From Methanothrix harundinacea (GTDB lineage Archaea > Halobacteriota > Methanosarcinia > Methanotrichales > Methanotrichaceae), in contig DAQG01000047.1 in NCBI GenBank assembly GCA_002502785.1, forward strand, positions 1 through 58,934: 58,934 bases of DNA, read 5' to 3'. Position 1 is the first letter of the stretch. Every line of letters begins with the position of its first letter. Both the position numbers and the translations under genes were made by a program. This document shows, in pieces, positions 42,775-52,040 of this stretch. The notes under the pieces were generated by a model that was given only the letters and a program-made list of their open reading frames with translations, had not been told where the DNA came from and made no database searches.

Positions 42775-42818
42775 TTTCGGATTATTCCGAAACTTCGAGG
42801 CTTTCGGATTATACGAAA
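42775..42818. promoter_or_regulatory. double operator between the RND unit and the GbsR-type regulator
   Basis: TTTCGGATTATTCCGAAA (42775-42792) is a perfect inverted repeat with 7-bp arms. TTTCGGATTATACGAAA (42802-42818) repeats it in the same direction 27 bases on. The second site abuts the TATA-like ACTTAAAG at 42822-42829 that should drive the regulator from the ATG at 42851. Both lie just before the RND start at 42753, so one protein could control both directions. Confidence 0.75.
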
Positions 42819-42850
42819 TGTACTTAAAGCTTGTGGCAGACATTTTATTG

Positions 42851-43396
42851 ATGAGACTTGAAGACGCCCCACCCGAGGAAGCTGCTAAGAGGTGCATGAT
42901 AGACGCCAGCATTAAGATGGCGAACATGCTGGGGCACAGCGACGCCGCTGGCGCTCTCATGGGATCGCTATTTCTGGCAGACAGTCCCCTTTCGATGGAC
43001 GAGCTGGTGGAGGTGACGGGGTACAGCAAGTCCACCGTCAGCACCAACATGGCCCTTCTGGAGAATCAGGGGATCGTGCGGAGGATGAGAAAGCCAGGCG
43101 ATAAGAGAAACTATTACATCGCCATGCAGAGCGTGGACGAGACCTTCAAGGCAGAGAACGAGAAGATCAGACAGATAATGCAGATCCACATCGCCGCCAT
43201 GGGAGAGGCGGAGAGAATCCTGGAAGGTGCTGAAGGGAGCGATGAAGCCGACCGCCTCCGCCGTCTCTTCAGCACGATGAGAGAGGAATGCGTCAGGGCT
43301 CGGCGGCTGATAGAACTGGTGAGCCCGTTCTCCATGGACGAGCTGATCGATATATTGAAACGAGAGGTCGAGATGCGCGAGGCGGGCGAAAAGTGA
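42851..43396 (+). CDS. GbsR/MarR-family transcriptional regulator
   Basis: A 181-residue winged-helix regulator. The recognition region reads LSMDELVEVTGYSKSTVSTN and LENQGIVRRMRKPGDKRNYY, typical of the GbsR branch of the MarR family, which senses small amphiphilic ligands. The ATG at 42851 is preferred to that at 42818 because the TATA-like ACTTAAAG lies about 25 bases before it (leaderless mRNA) and because 42818 lies within the operator. It probably represses itself and the divergent RND unit. The MATE pump gene overlaps its stop (GTGA). Confidence 0.85.
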   Translation: MRLEDAPPEEAAKRCMIDASIKMANMLGHSDAAGALMGSLFLADSPLSMDELVEVTGYSKSTVSTNMALLENQGIVRRMRKPGDKRNYYIAMQSVDETFKAENEKIRQIMQIHIAAMGEAERILEGAEGSDEADRLRRLFSTMREECVRARRLIELVSPFSMDELIDILKREVEMREAGEK

Positions 43397-44844
43397 TCGT
43401 CGGGTCGCGCCGAAGTGAGGGGCGGGCGGGAGCTGATTCGCTCAACCTCCGACCTATCGAAGCTGTAGATCACGATTTGGACGGGAGGACGACGGGGGTC
43501 GAGACCCTCCTAGGCGATCCGAAGTCCGCAATTTTGAAGCTATCGGCCCCGATGATAGTCTCGATGCTGCTCTTCTCTCTCTACAACGTCGTCGACGCCT
43601 TCTGGGTGGCGGGGCTTGGGAGCGATGCCCTGGCGGCCATCGGGTTCGTCTTCCCATTCTACTTCGTCGTCCTGGGGATCGCAAACGGCCTCGGAGTCGG
43701 CGGAGGGTCGGCGATATCACGGAGGATCGGCGCCCAGGACAAGACGGGGGCCGAGATCGTGGCCCAGCATACGATGGTGATCATGGCCGCCGTAGCCGTC
43801 GTCTTCACCATCGCCCTCTATATATCATCGGACCGTCTCTTCGTCCTCCTGGGGGCTGGTTCTGCCGCGCCCCTGGCGGCGGAATACTCGAGGGTCATCT
43901 TTTCCGGCACCATATTCATCCTCTTCGCCAACGTTGCATACGCCATCCTAAGAGGTGAAGGCGATGCAAAAAGGGCGATGTACGCCATGGGGGTTGCAAG
44001 CCTTCTAAACATAGTCCTCGATCCGATCTTCATTTACTCCTTCGATTGGGGGATCGGTGGTGCCGCGTGGGCGACGGTGCTCTCGATAGCCGTCTCGTCG
44101 GCAGTAATGCTCCGCTGGATGGTCGTAAAAAAGGATACTTACGTCTCCCTCAATCTGCGCGGCTTTTCCCGCAATGGTGGAGTCGCCCTCGAGATCCTGC
44201 AAGTGGGGGTTCCGGCGAGCTTTGAGTTCGTCTCCATCGCCCTCATGGGGATCGTCATCAACTTCATAATAGTCGCAGTCTCCTCGACCGACGGCGTGGC
44301 CGTCTGTTCCGTCGGGATGCGAGTTGTGAACATAGGCATGACGCCGCTGATCGCGATGAGCACGGCGGTGATCTCGGTTTCCGGGGCGGCCTTCGGGGCC
44401 AAGGCGTTTCAGAAGATCGAGGTCGCCCACCTATACTCGGTGAAGGCGGGACTTGTTGTTGCCCTCATACTTTCAGGTGCAACTTACCTTTTTGCGCCCC
44501 AGATCGCAGCAGTATTCTCATACTCCGAGGCCTCCGCCGACCTTGCGCCGGATATCGTCACCTTTCTGCACGTCATGGCCTTCTTCTATCCCGCGATACC
44601 CCTCGGCATCTTCGCGGCCGCGGTATTTCAGGGGGTGGTGAGAGGAAAGTCGGCCCTGTCCATCTCGGTTTTGCGGACGGTTGTCCTAAACATCCTGCTA
44701 GTGTCGCTCTTTGCGGTCGGGCTCGGCTGGGGCCTTCCCGGCGTCTGGTGGGGGATGGTATCGGGGAACCTTCTCGGGGATGCCGTCGGCTATATCTGGG
44801 TGAGAAGCTACGTCGGAAACCTGGTGCGAGGAGCTGTATATTGA
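43393..44844 (+). CDS. MATE-family efflux transporter
   Basis: A 483-residue protein with twelve helices in two bundles. It begins after a 40-residue polar extension with ILKLSAPMIVSMLLFSLYNV, then GLGSDALAAIGFVFPFYF and GLGVGGGSAISRRIGAQD, all typical of MATE exporters. The GTG at 43393 overlaps the regulator stop in a GTGA arrangement and is chosen over earlier in-frame codons inside the regulator gene. Co-transcription with the GbsR-type gene suggests induction by the exported compound. Confidence 0.88.
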   Translation: MIVGSRRSEGRAGADSLNLRPIEAVDHDLDGRTTGVETLLGDPKSAILKLSAPMIVSMLLFSLYNVVDAFWVAGLGSDALAAIGFVFPFYFVVLGIANGLGVGGGSAISRRIGAQDKTGAEIVAQHTMVIMAAVAVVFTIALYISSDRLFVLLGAGSAAPLAAEYSRVIFSGTIFILFANVAYAILRGEGDAKRAMYAMGVASLLNIVLDPIFIYSFDWGIGGAAWATVLSIAVSSAVMLRWMVVKKDTYVSLNLRGFSRNGGVALEILQVGVPASFEFVSIALMGIVINFIIVAVSSTDGVAVCSVGMRVVNIGMTPLIAMSTAVISVSGAAFGAKAFQKIEVAHLYSVKAGLVVALILSGATYLFAPQIAAVFSYSEASADLAPDIVTFLHVMAFFYPAIPLGIFAAAVFQGVVRGKSALSISVLRTVVLNILLVSLFAVGLGWGLPGVWWGMVSGNLLGDAVGYIWVRSYVGNLVRGAVY

Positions 44845-44934
44845 TCGTATCGGGAGGGCCGGCCGCCTCCGCCAACAAACCCGTCGAAGGTCCCTTTAAT
44901 TCGATGAACGGTCTCTCATGAATGTGGATAACTT

Positions 44935-46116
44935 ATGAATGCTGATAAAAGGCTCTTTGACGTCCTGTTCATCTCGGTCTTCGCCGCCATGCTGGGCTTG
45001 GGCATCGTGGGACCGCTGCTGCCCATCTACGCCGAGAACCTGGGAGCATCGGGCCTTTGGATCGGCATCATCTTTTCTGGGTTTGCAGCGGCCCGAGCGA
45101 TATTTATGCCCGTCATCGGAAGGCTCTCCGACGAGTCGGGACGAAAGAAGTTCATAGTTTTGGGCCTGTTGGCCTACGCCATCCTTTCCCTCGGCTACGT
45201 GACGGCAGGAAGCGTCTATTCCCTCACAGCCATCCGGTTTCTTCACGGCATAGCCTCGGCGATGGTGGTACCCATCGCCATGGCCTACATCGGCGACCTC
45301 TCAAAGAGGGGGGAGGAGGGAGCCTACATGGCGAAGTTTCAGGTCTCCTTCTTTTTGGGCCTCGGGTCCGGACCCCTCCTGGGAGGAGTGCTGAACGACG
45401 CCTTCGGGTTCTCGTCGGCGTTTTATGCGATGGCGGGCCTATCCGCCCTCTCGTTTCTGGTGATCGTCGCCTTTCTCCCGGATACCGAGAAGCGATCCCC
45501 TTCTGAGAGAGAGGAGAAAACCTCCCTCCGAGGCATCTTCAGCCAGCCCGCGGTTCCGGCGGTTCTCGCCTTCACAGCCCTGAATGCGATAGTACGTGGA
45601 GCGCTTTTGGTCTTCATGCCCCTCTTCGCCCCCGGGATCGCGGTGGTTCCCGGCCAGATCGGACTGATCCTCACCGTCTCCATCTTCTTGATGGCGATCT
45701 TTCAGGTACCCTTGGGAAGGATGGCAGACAGGGGAAACGCCTCGTTGATGATCCTGGCAGGATCGATCGTCTCCGCCGCCAGCCTGGCCTTGGTTCCCGC
45801 GAGCACGTCCTTTTTGGGTCTCTTCCTCGTCGCCTGCGCCAACGGCCTCGGGAGCGCTGGTATGATGCCAGCTCTGATGGCCCTCACGGTGAAGATCGGA
45901 AAAAATATAGGGATGGGAACCTCCATGGGAGCTTACAACACCGCGATGAGCCTCGGTATGATCACCGCACCTCTCCTGGGCGGCCTGGTGATGGACAAGT
46001 CTTCGATCGACGCCGTCTTCATCCTCGGAGGGGGGATCGGCGTTGGTGCCACCATCGTCGTTTATCTCCTGACCAGGAGAACTTTGAGATCAGTAGAAGC
46101 CGATGGATTATCTTGA
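44935..46116 (+). CDS. MFS-family efflux transporter
   Basis: A 393-residue major-facilitator protein with twelve helices. The motif A region between helices 2 and 3 reads GRLSDESGRKKFIVLGLLAY, and the second half has a related element, GRMADRGNASLMILAGSIVS. MFS proteins of this length with LGIVGPLLPIYAENLGASGL at the start are drug-export types (TetA/Bcr-like). It lies 90 bases after the MATE gene on the same strand and may belong to the same regulated island. Confidence 0.88.
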   Translation: MNADKRLFDVLFISVFAAMLGLGIVGPLLPIYAENLGASGLWIGIIFSGFAAARAIFMPVIGRLSDESGRKKFIVLGLLAYAILSLGYVTAGSVYSLTAIRFLHGIASAMVVPIAMAYIGDLSKRGEEGAYMAKFQVSFFLGLGSGPLLGGVLNDAFGFSSAFYAMAGLSALSFLVIVAFLPDTEKRSPSEREEKTSLRGIFSQPAVPAVLAFTALNAIVRGALLVFMPLFAPGIAVVPGQIGLILTVSIFLMAIFQVPLGRMADRGNASLMILAGSIVSAASLALVPASTSFLGLFLVACANGLGSAGMMPALMALTVKIGKNIGMGTSMGAYNTAMSLGMITAPLLGGLVMDKSSIDAVFILGGGIGVGATIVVYLLTRRTLRSVEADGLS

Positions 46117-46180
46117 AAAAACCTAACCGAGGGGACCTCACCGCCCGGCCCAAATTTAGTTCTCTTTTAAAGAAAGACGG

Positions 46181-49100
46181 TCAAGCTGACGCCTTCGCTT
46201 TGGGGATGGTGAACCTGAAGACGCTACCCTCATCGGGGACCGATTCGGCCCAGACCTTTCCTCCGCAGGTCTCGACGATCTTCTTGACGGTGGCAAGGCC
46301 GATACCCGACCCCTCGCCGGACCTCTCAAGCCTTGTGAAGGGATCGAATATCCTCTCGTGATAGTTCATGTCGAACCCGATCCCGTTGTCCTTGACCCAG
46401 AACTCGTACTCGCCATTGCGATCGAGGCACCCCACCTCGATCGCGATAGAATCTTTTGAATATTTCAGACTATTTTCAAGGAGGTTTGAAAATATCTGCT
46501 TTGCTCGACTTCTCTCGCAACTGGTCACTGGGAAATCCCCTTTCAAGGAGAAGTTGACGGACTTGTCATTTGCCACCGATTTTACGTCCTCGTAAGCTTC
46601 CACAATCAGCTTTTTCATGTCGACCTTCTCGGGCGGCGATACTATCCTTCCTATCCGGGAGTAGTCCAACAGGTCCAGGATCAGCCGATTCATGTTGGCC
46701 GCAATCTTCCCTATCCTGTCGAGATACCTTCTGCCTGTGTCGTCGAGGCTCTCGCCGTAATCCTCTTGGAGGGCCAGGGCGAACCCCTGTATCCCTCGAA
46801 GCGGCGCTCTCAGATCGTGAGATATGGTGTAGGCGAAGCTCTCAAGCTCGTGGTTGAGAGTCTCGAGCTTCTGTTCGTACTCGATGGTCTGAGATATGTC
46901 TCTGGCCACGGCGATAGTTGCTATGGGTTTTCCATCCTTGCTGGATACGGGGGCGAAGCTGATGGAGGCCGGGAATGTCGACCCGTCCTTTCTCACACAG
47001 GTCACCCGCCTCCTCCCGCTGGTTCCTTCTCTATCCGGGAGAATGGCTTCCTCGAATTCCAGGATGAAGTCCTTGTAGAGCCTGCCGCGAATCTCATCCA
47101 GCTTGACGCCGAACATGTCGAGAAGGGCCGGGTTTGCGAATAGTAGGTGGTCTGTCTTGCCGAAGATCGCTATCCCGTCGTTGGAGGACTCGATGGCGTC
47201 CATGAAAAGGAGCATCTGTTCTTCCAGCCACCGGTCGTAAGATATGTCGTGGCCGAAGGCGATCACCCTCTCAATCTCGCCGGTCTGGCTCCTGACGACG
47301 CTCCACCCCCACTGGATCGCCATCTCGTCGCCCGTCCGGGTGATGACGGCAGCCTCCGTCTGCCCGGCGGGCCTTCCCTCGAATATCGATGATATGTGGC
47401 CTTTGAAGGACGTTCTATCTGTCTCGGGAACGAAACGCTCGAAAAAGTTGGTGCCCATCACGTCTTTTGCAAAAAGGCCCGTCACGTTCTCGGCACCCCT
47501 GTTGAAGAGGGTGATCCTACCCTGCGGATCGAGACCGACGATGAAAAGGTCGGCGCCCTCGATTATGCCTCTGGAAAACTCCCGCTCAGAACGGATTTCC
47601 TCTTCCATCTTCGCGTATTCGGTCATGTCCTGGGCCGTGATCACGATTCCGATCCTGTTTCCGTCGCTGTCTTCCAGCTTTATGCCGCTCCAGGAGATTA
47701 CCTTCTCATCGCCAGACTTGACCTCCATCTTCGTCCTCTGGCCTTCTGCCGTTCTGCCCTTCTCGATCTCGTTCAATTTCTCGAGGAAATCTAGTCTCTC
47801 TTGGGGATCCGGTAAGAGGAGAGTCCACACCTCCTCGTCGCCCGAAACCTCCTGGGCGGAATATCCTGTTACCTTCTCGGCGGCCCGGTTCCAGAGGAAG
47901 ATTCTCCTCTTCCTATCGATCACAAAGATTACGGGGCTTCCGATCTCGACCAGCTTCTCGCTCAGGTCCGCCAACTGTTTGACGTTCTCCTCCACCCGCT
48001 TTCGCTCGGTTATGTCGACGATGGTACCTCTCAGGCCGACTGGCCTGTTATCGCGGATGATCGGGCGGGAGTAAACGATGAGGTGGAAGGTGGTACCCTC
48101 CTTTTTGAGCCCCGTGTACTCGTAACTGAAAACTCGATCTTCGTTCAAACTTCGCCGGAAGTTTTCCATCATGTTTTCTCGATCTTCGTAGGCGAATACC
48201 TGAAAGATGCTTACTCCCTTCTCAAGCTCGTCACGTTCGTATCCATAAAGGTCAAAGGCGGTTTGGTTGGCGAAGGTGACGTTGCCCTGAAGGTCGCATT
48301 CGAAGATCGGCTGGGGCAGAGTATCCGCCATCTCTCTGAACCTCCGCTCGCTCTCCACAAGCGCCATCTCCATATTTTTCCGATCCGTTATGTCTAGAGC
48401 GATCCCCTCAAAGTGGGTCACGGTTCCGTCTTCATCGCGACCGATCCAGACGTGGTCGGCGAGCCACCGAGCATCGCCAGAAGAGGTGAGGATTCTATAC
48501 TCCAGATAGAAGCTATTGGAACCATCCTGGATGTGTCGATTCAATTCAAAGATCACATACTCTAAATCTTCAGGGTGGATGACATCCTCGTCAAAGGAAA
48601 CGGTCCCGGAATAAAAGTCCTCGGGGCTGTATCCGAATTGGCTGATGTTATCGGAGACGAAATCGATCGGCCCCCCTGCCGGAGCCCGCTGGACGAAGGC
48701 GATGGCAGGACTGCGGTTGACGATCCGTTCCAGCTCCTTTCGCTTCTTCGAGGCCTCGATGATCGCACCCTCCATATTTTTGCGCCAGGTGATGTCCTGC
48801 ATCGTCCCCGCCATCTTCGTGGGGTTTCCCTCGCCGTCCCATTTCACCACGTGACCCCGGTCCTGCACCCATATCCAATCGCCGCCGGAGATCGTCCTGT
48901 AGTCCATATCGAATAGGTGCGTCTTTCCTCCGAGAATATCCTCAAGACCCCTCTCCACGGCCGGGAGGTCTTCGGGATGTATCGACCTCTTCCAGGTCCT
49001 CATGTCGCTTTTTTCGCCTGGCTGAAGGTCGATTATCTCAGCGTACCGGCGGTTGTGGGTCACTTCGTCAGTCAACATGTCCCAGTTCCAGATTGCAAGG

Positions 49101-49723
49101 TCTGCGCCCTCGATGGCCAGGTTGAGCCGCTCTTCGCTCTCCTTGAGAGCCTCTTCGACCTTCTTCTGCTCTGTCACGTCCACCATGATCCCGTTGAGAC
49201 CCTTCAACCGACTCCCGTCTTCGATCGGTCTTCCGTAGGTCCTAACAATGCGAACGCGGCCGCTTTTGTCGATGAATCTGAGCTCGGTGGGTATCGATAT
49301 ACCGTCCAGGGCACACTTCAACCTGGTTTCGAGAAGTTTTAAGTCGTCAGGGTGGAGAAAACGGGAGACGTTCTGGCCCAGGATCTCATCGACAGAGTAA
49401 CCGAATATGCTCTTGACGGCGGGACTGATGTAGGTGATCTTGCCCTGGGGTTCGATGACATAGATCACGCCGTCAACGTTCTCCACCAGGGCTCGGTACC
49501 TCTTCATCGACCTTCGAAGATTCTCTTTTGACGCTGAGAGTTCTTCGTTTCGTTTTTGGAGCTCATCTGCCGATTGTCGGAGCTCTTCCAGGGTGGCCGA
49601 GAGCTCTTCGAGGCTCACGGCCAGCTCCTCACCGCATTTCTTGGGCGAGCCGTCTTTTTGAATGAGCGCTCTGATCTGCTTTTGCGCTTTTTCGACATCA
49701 TCTTCCAGGATTTTATAGCTCAT
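46181..49723 (-). CDS. sensor histidine kinase with seven PAS domains
   Basis: A soluble 1180-residue kinase. The N-terminal 75 residues are coiled coil (LSATLEELRQSADELQKRNE). Seven PAS units follow, starting near residues 75, 195, 325, 455, 580, 715 and 835 (e.g. RYRALVENVDGVIYVI, RFREMADTLPQPIFECD, FSRGIIEGADLFIVGLD). HisKA has YTISHDLRAPLRGIQGF, and HATPase has LLENSLKYSKDS, VKDNGIGFD and GSGIGLATVKKI. There is no membrane segment or receiver domain. Such PAS-rich orphan kinases are common in Methanosarcinales and may sense redox or energy state. No partner regulator is adjacent. Confidence 0.9.
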   Translation of the reverse strand: MSYKILEDDVEKAQKQIRALIQKDGSPKKCGEELAVSLEELSATLEELRQSADELQKRNEELSASKENLRRSMKRYRALVENVDGVIYVIEPQGKITYISPAVKSIFGYSVDEILGQNVSRFLHPDDLKLLETRLKCALDGISIPTELRFIDKSGRVRIVRTYGRPIEDGSRLKGLNGIMVDVTEQKKVEEALKESEERLNLAIEGADLAIWNWDMLTDEVTHNRRYAEIIDLQPGEKSDMRTWKRSIHPEDLPAVERGLEDILGGKTHLFDMDYRTISGGDWIWVQDRGHVVKWDGEGNPTKMAGTMQDITWRKNMEGAIIEASKKRKELERIVNRSPAIAFVQRAPAGGPIDFVSDNISQFGYSPEDFYSGTVSFDEDVIHPEDLEYVIFELNRHIQDGSNSFYLEYRILTSSGDARWLADHVWIGRDEDGTVTHFEGIALDITDRKNMEMALVESERRFREMADTLPQPIFECDLQGNVTFANQTAFDLYGYERDELEKGVSIFQVFAYEDRENMMENFRRSLNEDRVFSYEYTGLKKEGTTFHLIVYSRPIIRDNRPVGLRGTIVDITERKRVEENVKQLADLSEKLVEIGSPVIFVIDRKRRIFLWNRAAEKVTGYSAQEVSGDEEVWTLLLPDPQERLDFLEKLNEIEKGRTAEGQRTKMEVKSGDEKVISWSGIKLEDSDGNRIGIVITAQDMTEYAKMEEEIRSEREFSRGIIEGADLFIVGLDPQGRITLFNRGAENVTGLFAKDVMGTNFFERFVPETDRTSFKGHISSIFEGRPAGQTEAAVITRTGDEMAIQWGWSVVRSQTGEIERVIAFGHDISYDRWLEEQMLLFMDAIESSNDGIAIFGKTDHLLFANPALLDMFGVKLDEIRGRLYKDFILEFEEAILPDREGTSGRRRVTCVRKDGSTFPASISFAPVSSKDGKPIATIAVARDISQTIEYEQKLETLNHELESFAYTISHDLRAPLRGIQGFALALQEDYGESLDDTGRRYLDRIGKIAANMNRLILDLLDYSRIGRIVSPPEKVDMKKLIVEAYEDVKSVANDKSVNFSLKGDFPVTSCERSRAKQIFSNLLENSLKYSKDSIAIEVGCLDRNGEYEFWVKDNGIGFDMNYHERIFDPFTRLERSGEGSGIGLATVKKIVETCGGKVWAESVPDEGSVFRFTIPKAKASA

Positions 49724-50044
49724 CTCGTCAACAACTCCGCCGAAGGTTCTAACTTTTCAAGGTCATCACGATCTCCTGTTCGAAATCTCAACGACCTTCG
49801 ATGTCTATTCCGTGCTCGATGGTCCTTCGAAATCGTCCCCAACGTGCTCAGATCTATATCTTGCTCAGGTCAGTATTCATCTTTACAGAAGATAGATATA
49901 ACGATTTAGCATGAGATCTGTCCAAATCTCGGAGAGCTTTCGTCTCGGATTCGGGATTTTGGGCTGGCTTCTTCTGTCGGGATCGGGATGACGATTATAG
50001 GTTCGGGCAAAGCTTAAAGGACGAGAAGCCGGAGATTGGCGGGC

Positions 50045-51007
50045 ATGCAGTCCCTTTCAGAACTGGTTCGGATGCTCGGCAGCGACGACTACTTCGAGAG
50101 GCAGAGCGCCGCCTGGAAGCTGGTGGAAGTGGGCGGCGAGGCGGTAGAACCCCTCTTAGAAGCGTTGGAGAGAGGTCCGGACCCCCAGGTTAGGTTCAAG
50201 GCGGCCTGGGCCCTAGGAAAGATCGGCGACAGAAGAGCCCTCGACCCTCTCACCAGGGCCCTTCTGGAGGACGAAGACCCTTCTGTCAGGGAGTGGGCAG
50301 CCTCATCCCTGGAGGCGATCGGCAACCTCCGGGCGATCCCCGCCCTCGCCAAGTCCCTTGCGTCTGACCAGTCCAGGGATGTGAGGCTGAGATCCACCCT
50401 CGCCCTGGTGGCCTTCGGTGCCTCCGACACCTTTACGGTGCTTCTCAAAGAGGGTGACCTGGAGACGAAACAGATGGCTGTGGTGGGCCTCGGCCGTCTC
50501 CGGTGCACCGAATCGATCGAGATGGTGGCATCTTTTATCGAAGACGACGATACGGAGCTGAGAAGGAGGGTCGTCTGGTCACTTGGGGAGATGAGAACGC
50601 CCGAATCTGCGCCGCTTCTCTTGCCGGCCCTGAAAGATCAAAGCCACGTCGTAAGGATGACTGCGGCCAAGTCCCTCGCCACCGTTGGGGGCGAAGAGGC
50701 CTGCAGGATGGCCCTATCCCTCGTCGAGGACGAGCACCCCCAGGTGAGGCTCGCGACGGTCACCGCCCTCGGGGAGATCGGCCACAAGGACGCCCTCGAA
50801 CGGCTGGTAGAGGTGATGTTCGGCGAGGACGACGAGGAGATTAGGGGCTGGGCAGCCTGGAGCCTGGGCGAGATCGGCGACCTGCGGGCAGTCGAGCACC
50901 TCCAGGAGGCCTGCGTGAAGTGCCCGTCGACGGTTCGGGAGAAGGCCCTCGACTCCCTGGAGCAGGTCTTCGGGATCGGCACAGGCGACCGGAAGGGGGA
51001 GATCTAG
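50045..51007 (+). CDS. HEAT-repeat (PBS-lyase type) protein
   Basis: A 320-residue alpha-solenoid of about nine to ten HEAT/PBS-lyase repeats of near 31 residues. Each has an (A)AWALGxIGDxRAVxPL-like core, e.g. VRFKAAWALGKIGDRRALDP, VREWAASSLEAIGNLRAIPA, IRGWAAWSLGEIGDLRAVEH. There is no signal peptide, so it is a cytosolic scaffold or protein-binding module. The ATG at 50045 has GGAG 10 bases upstream and a TATA-like GCTTAAAG about 30 bases upstream. It is followed on the same strand by the methanogenesis marker genes after about 65 bases. Confidence 0.85.
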   Translation: MQSLSELVRMLGSDDYFERQSAAWKLVEVGGEAVEPLLEALERGPDPQVRFKAAWALGKIGDRRALDPLTRALLEDEDPSVREWAASSLEAIGNLRAIPALAKSLASDQSRDVRLRSTLALVAFGASDTFTVLLKEGDLETKQMAVVGLGRLRCTESIEMVASFIEDDDTELRRRVVWSLGEMRTPESAPLLLPALKDQSHVVRMTAAKSLATVGGEEACRMALSLVEDEHPQVRLATVTALGEIGHKDALERLVEVMFGEDDEEIRGWAAWSLGEIGDLRAVEHLQEACVKCPSTVREKALDSLEQVFGIGTGDRKGEI

Positions 51008-51073
51008 GCCCGGTTCTCCCAAGATTCATTTCACACCGTCACCTATTTTTCTTCCGGGGTTTCCTGAGAATTG

Positions 51074-52036
51074 ATGAATCTTGAGTCTCTAGCGGCCGAG
51101 CTTCGCGGGTTTGTGGGCATAACCCGCAAGAAGGCCATCGGCGGTCTGGTCCAGCACTTTCCCGTGGACTCGGACCTGATAATAGCCTCTTTCGGGGAGG
51201 ACGCGGCGGTCATCGACGACGGCGACGAGGTGATGCTTCTGGCGGCTGACGGGATCTGGAGCAGGCTGCTGGAGGCCGACGCCGAGTGGGCTGGCTACTG
51301 CGCGGTTCTGGTGAACGTTCACGACATCGCGGCGATGGGGGGCTGGCCGGTGGCCATGGTGGACGTATTCTCCGTCGAATCGCCCGATCTCGCGGAAGAC
51401 GTACTCCGGGGTCTCAAGAAGGGGATCGAGAAGTTCAAGGTGCCGATTATAGGGGGGCACTTCCACCCAGACACCCCTTATAGTGCCCTGGACGTCGCCA
51501 TCCTCGGCAAGGCGAAGAAGGGGGCTGTGATCCTCAGCAGCACGGCTGTGCCCGGCGACTCGATCGTCGTCGGGGTCGATCTCGACGGTATGGTCCATCC
51601 GAGCTTCCAGATCAACTGGGATACGACGAGCTTTAAAAACCGTGAAACCCTCCTCCGCCAGCTCGGATCGATGAGGGAGCTTGGTGAGAGAGGGCTCGTC
51701 ACCGCGGGAAAGGACATCAGCAACCCCGGGATGCTTGGAACCCTGGGGATGCTTCTCGAGTCGAGCCGAGCCGGAGCCGTCGTTGATCTCGACCTACTGC
51801 CAAAGCCCGATGATATGGATATGCTGAACTGGCAGAAGATGTATCCTGGTATGGGCTTTGTAGTGACGGCCCCGCCAGACAAGGCCGACGAGGTCGCCAG
51901 CGTCTTCAGAGACCGGGGCCTCGCATCCGCCGTCATCGGCCATGTGACGAAAGAGCGGCGGCTGGAGATCGCATCCGGCGAAGAAAGGGCCGTCCTCTTC
52001 GACTTCGAGCGCGAAGTCATAACAGGCATAAGGTGA
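51074..52036 (+). CDS. methanogenesis marker protein 2 (AIR synthase/PurM-like)
   Basis: A 320-residue PurM-like ATP-binding protein. The N-terminal domain has ASFGEDAAVIDDGDEVMLLA (the GDDAAV-type nucleotide loop) and VNVHDIAAMGGWPVAMVDVF. The C-terminal domain has GKDISNPGMLGTLGMLLES. This pattern is that of methanogenesis marker protein 2, found in methanogens but without a settled reaction. The ATG at 51074 is preferred to the TTG at 51071. MtxX starts 4 bases after its stop, so they form a pair. Confidence 0.88.
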   Translation: MNLESLAAELRGFVGITRKKAIGGLVQHFPVDSDLIIASFGEDAAVIDDGDEVMLLAADGIWSRLLEADAEWAGYCAVLVNVHDIAAMGGWPVAMVDVFSVESPDLAEDVLRGLKKGIEKFKVPIIGGHFHPDTPYSALDVAILGKAKKGAVILSSTAVPGDSIVVGVDLDGMVHPSFQINWDTTSFKNRETLLRQLGSMRELGERGLVTAGKDISNPGMLGTLGMLLESSRAGAVVDLDLLPKPDDMDMLNWQKMYPGMGFVVTAPPDKADEVASVFRDRGLASAVIGHVTKERRLEIASGEERAVLFDFEREVITGIR

Positions 52037-52040
52037 TCTT

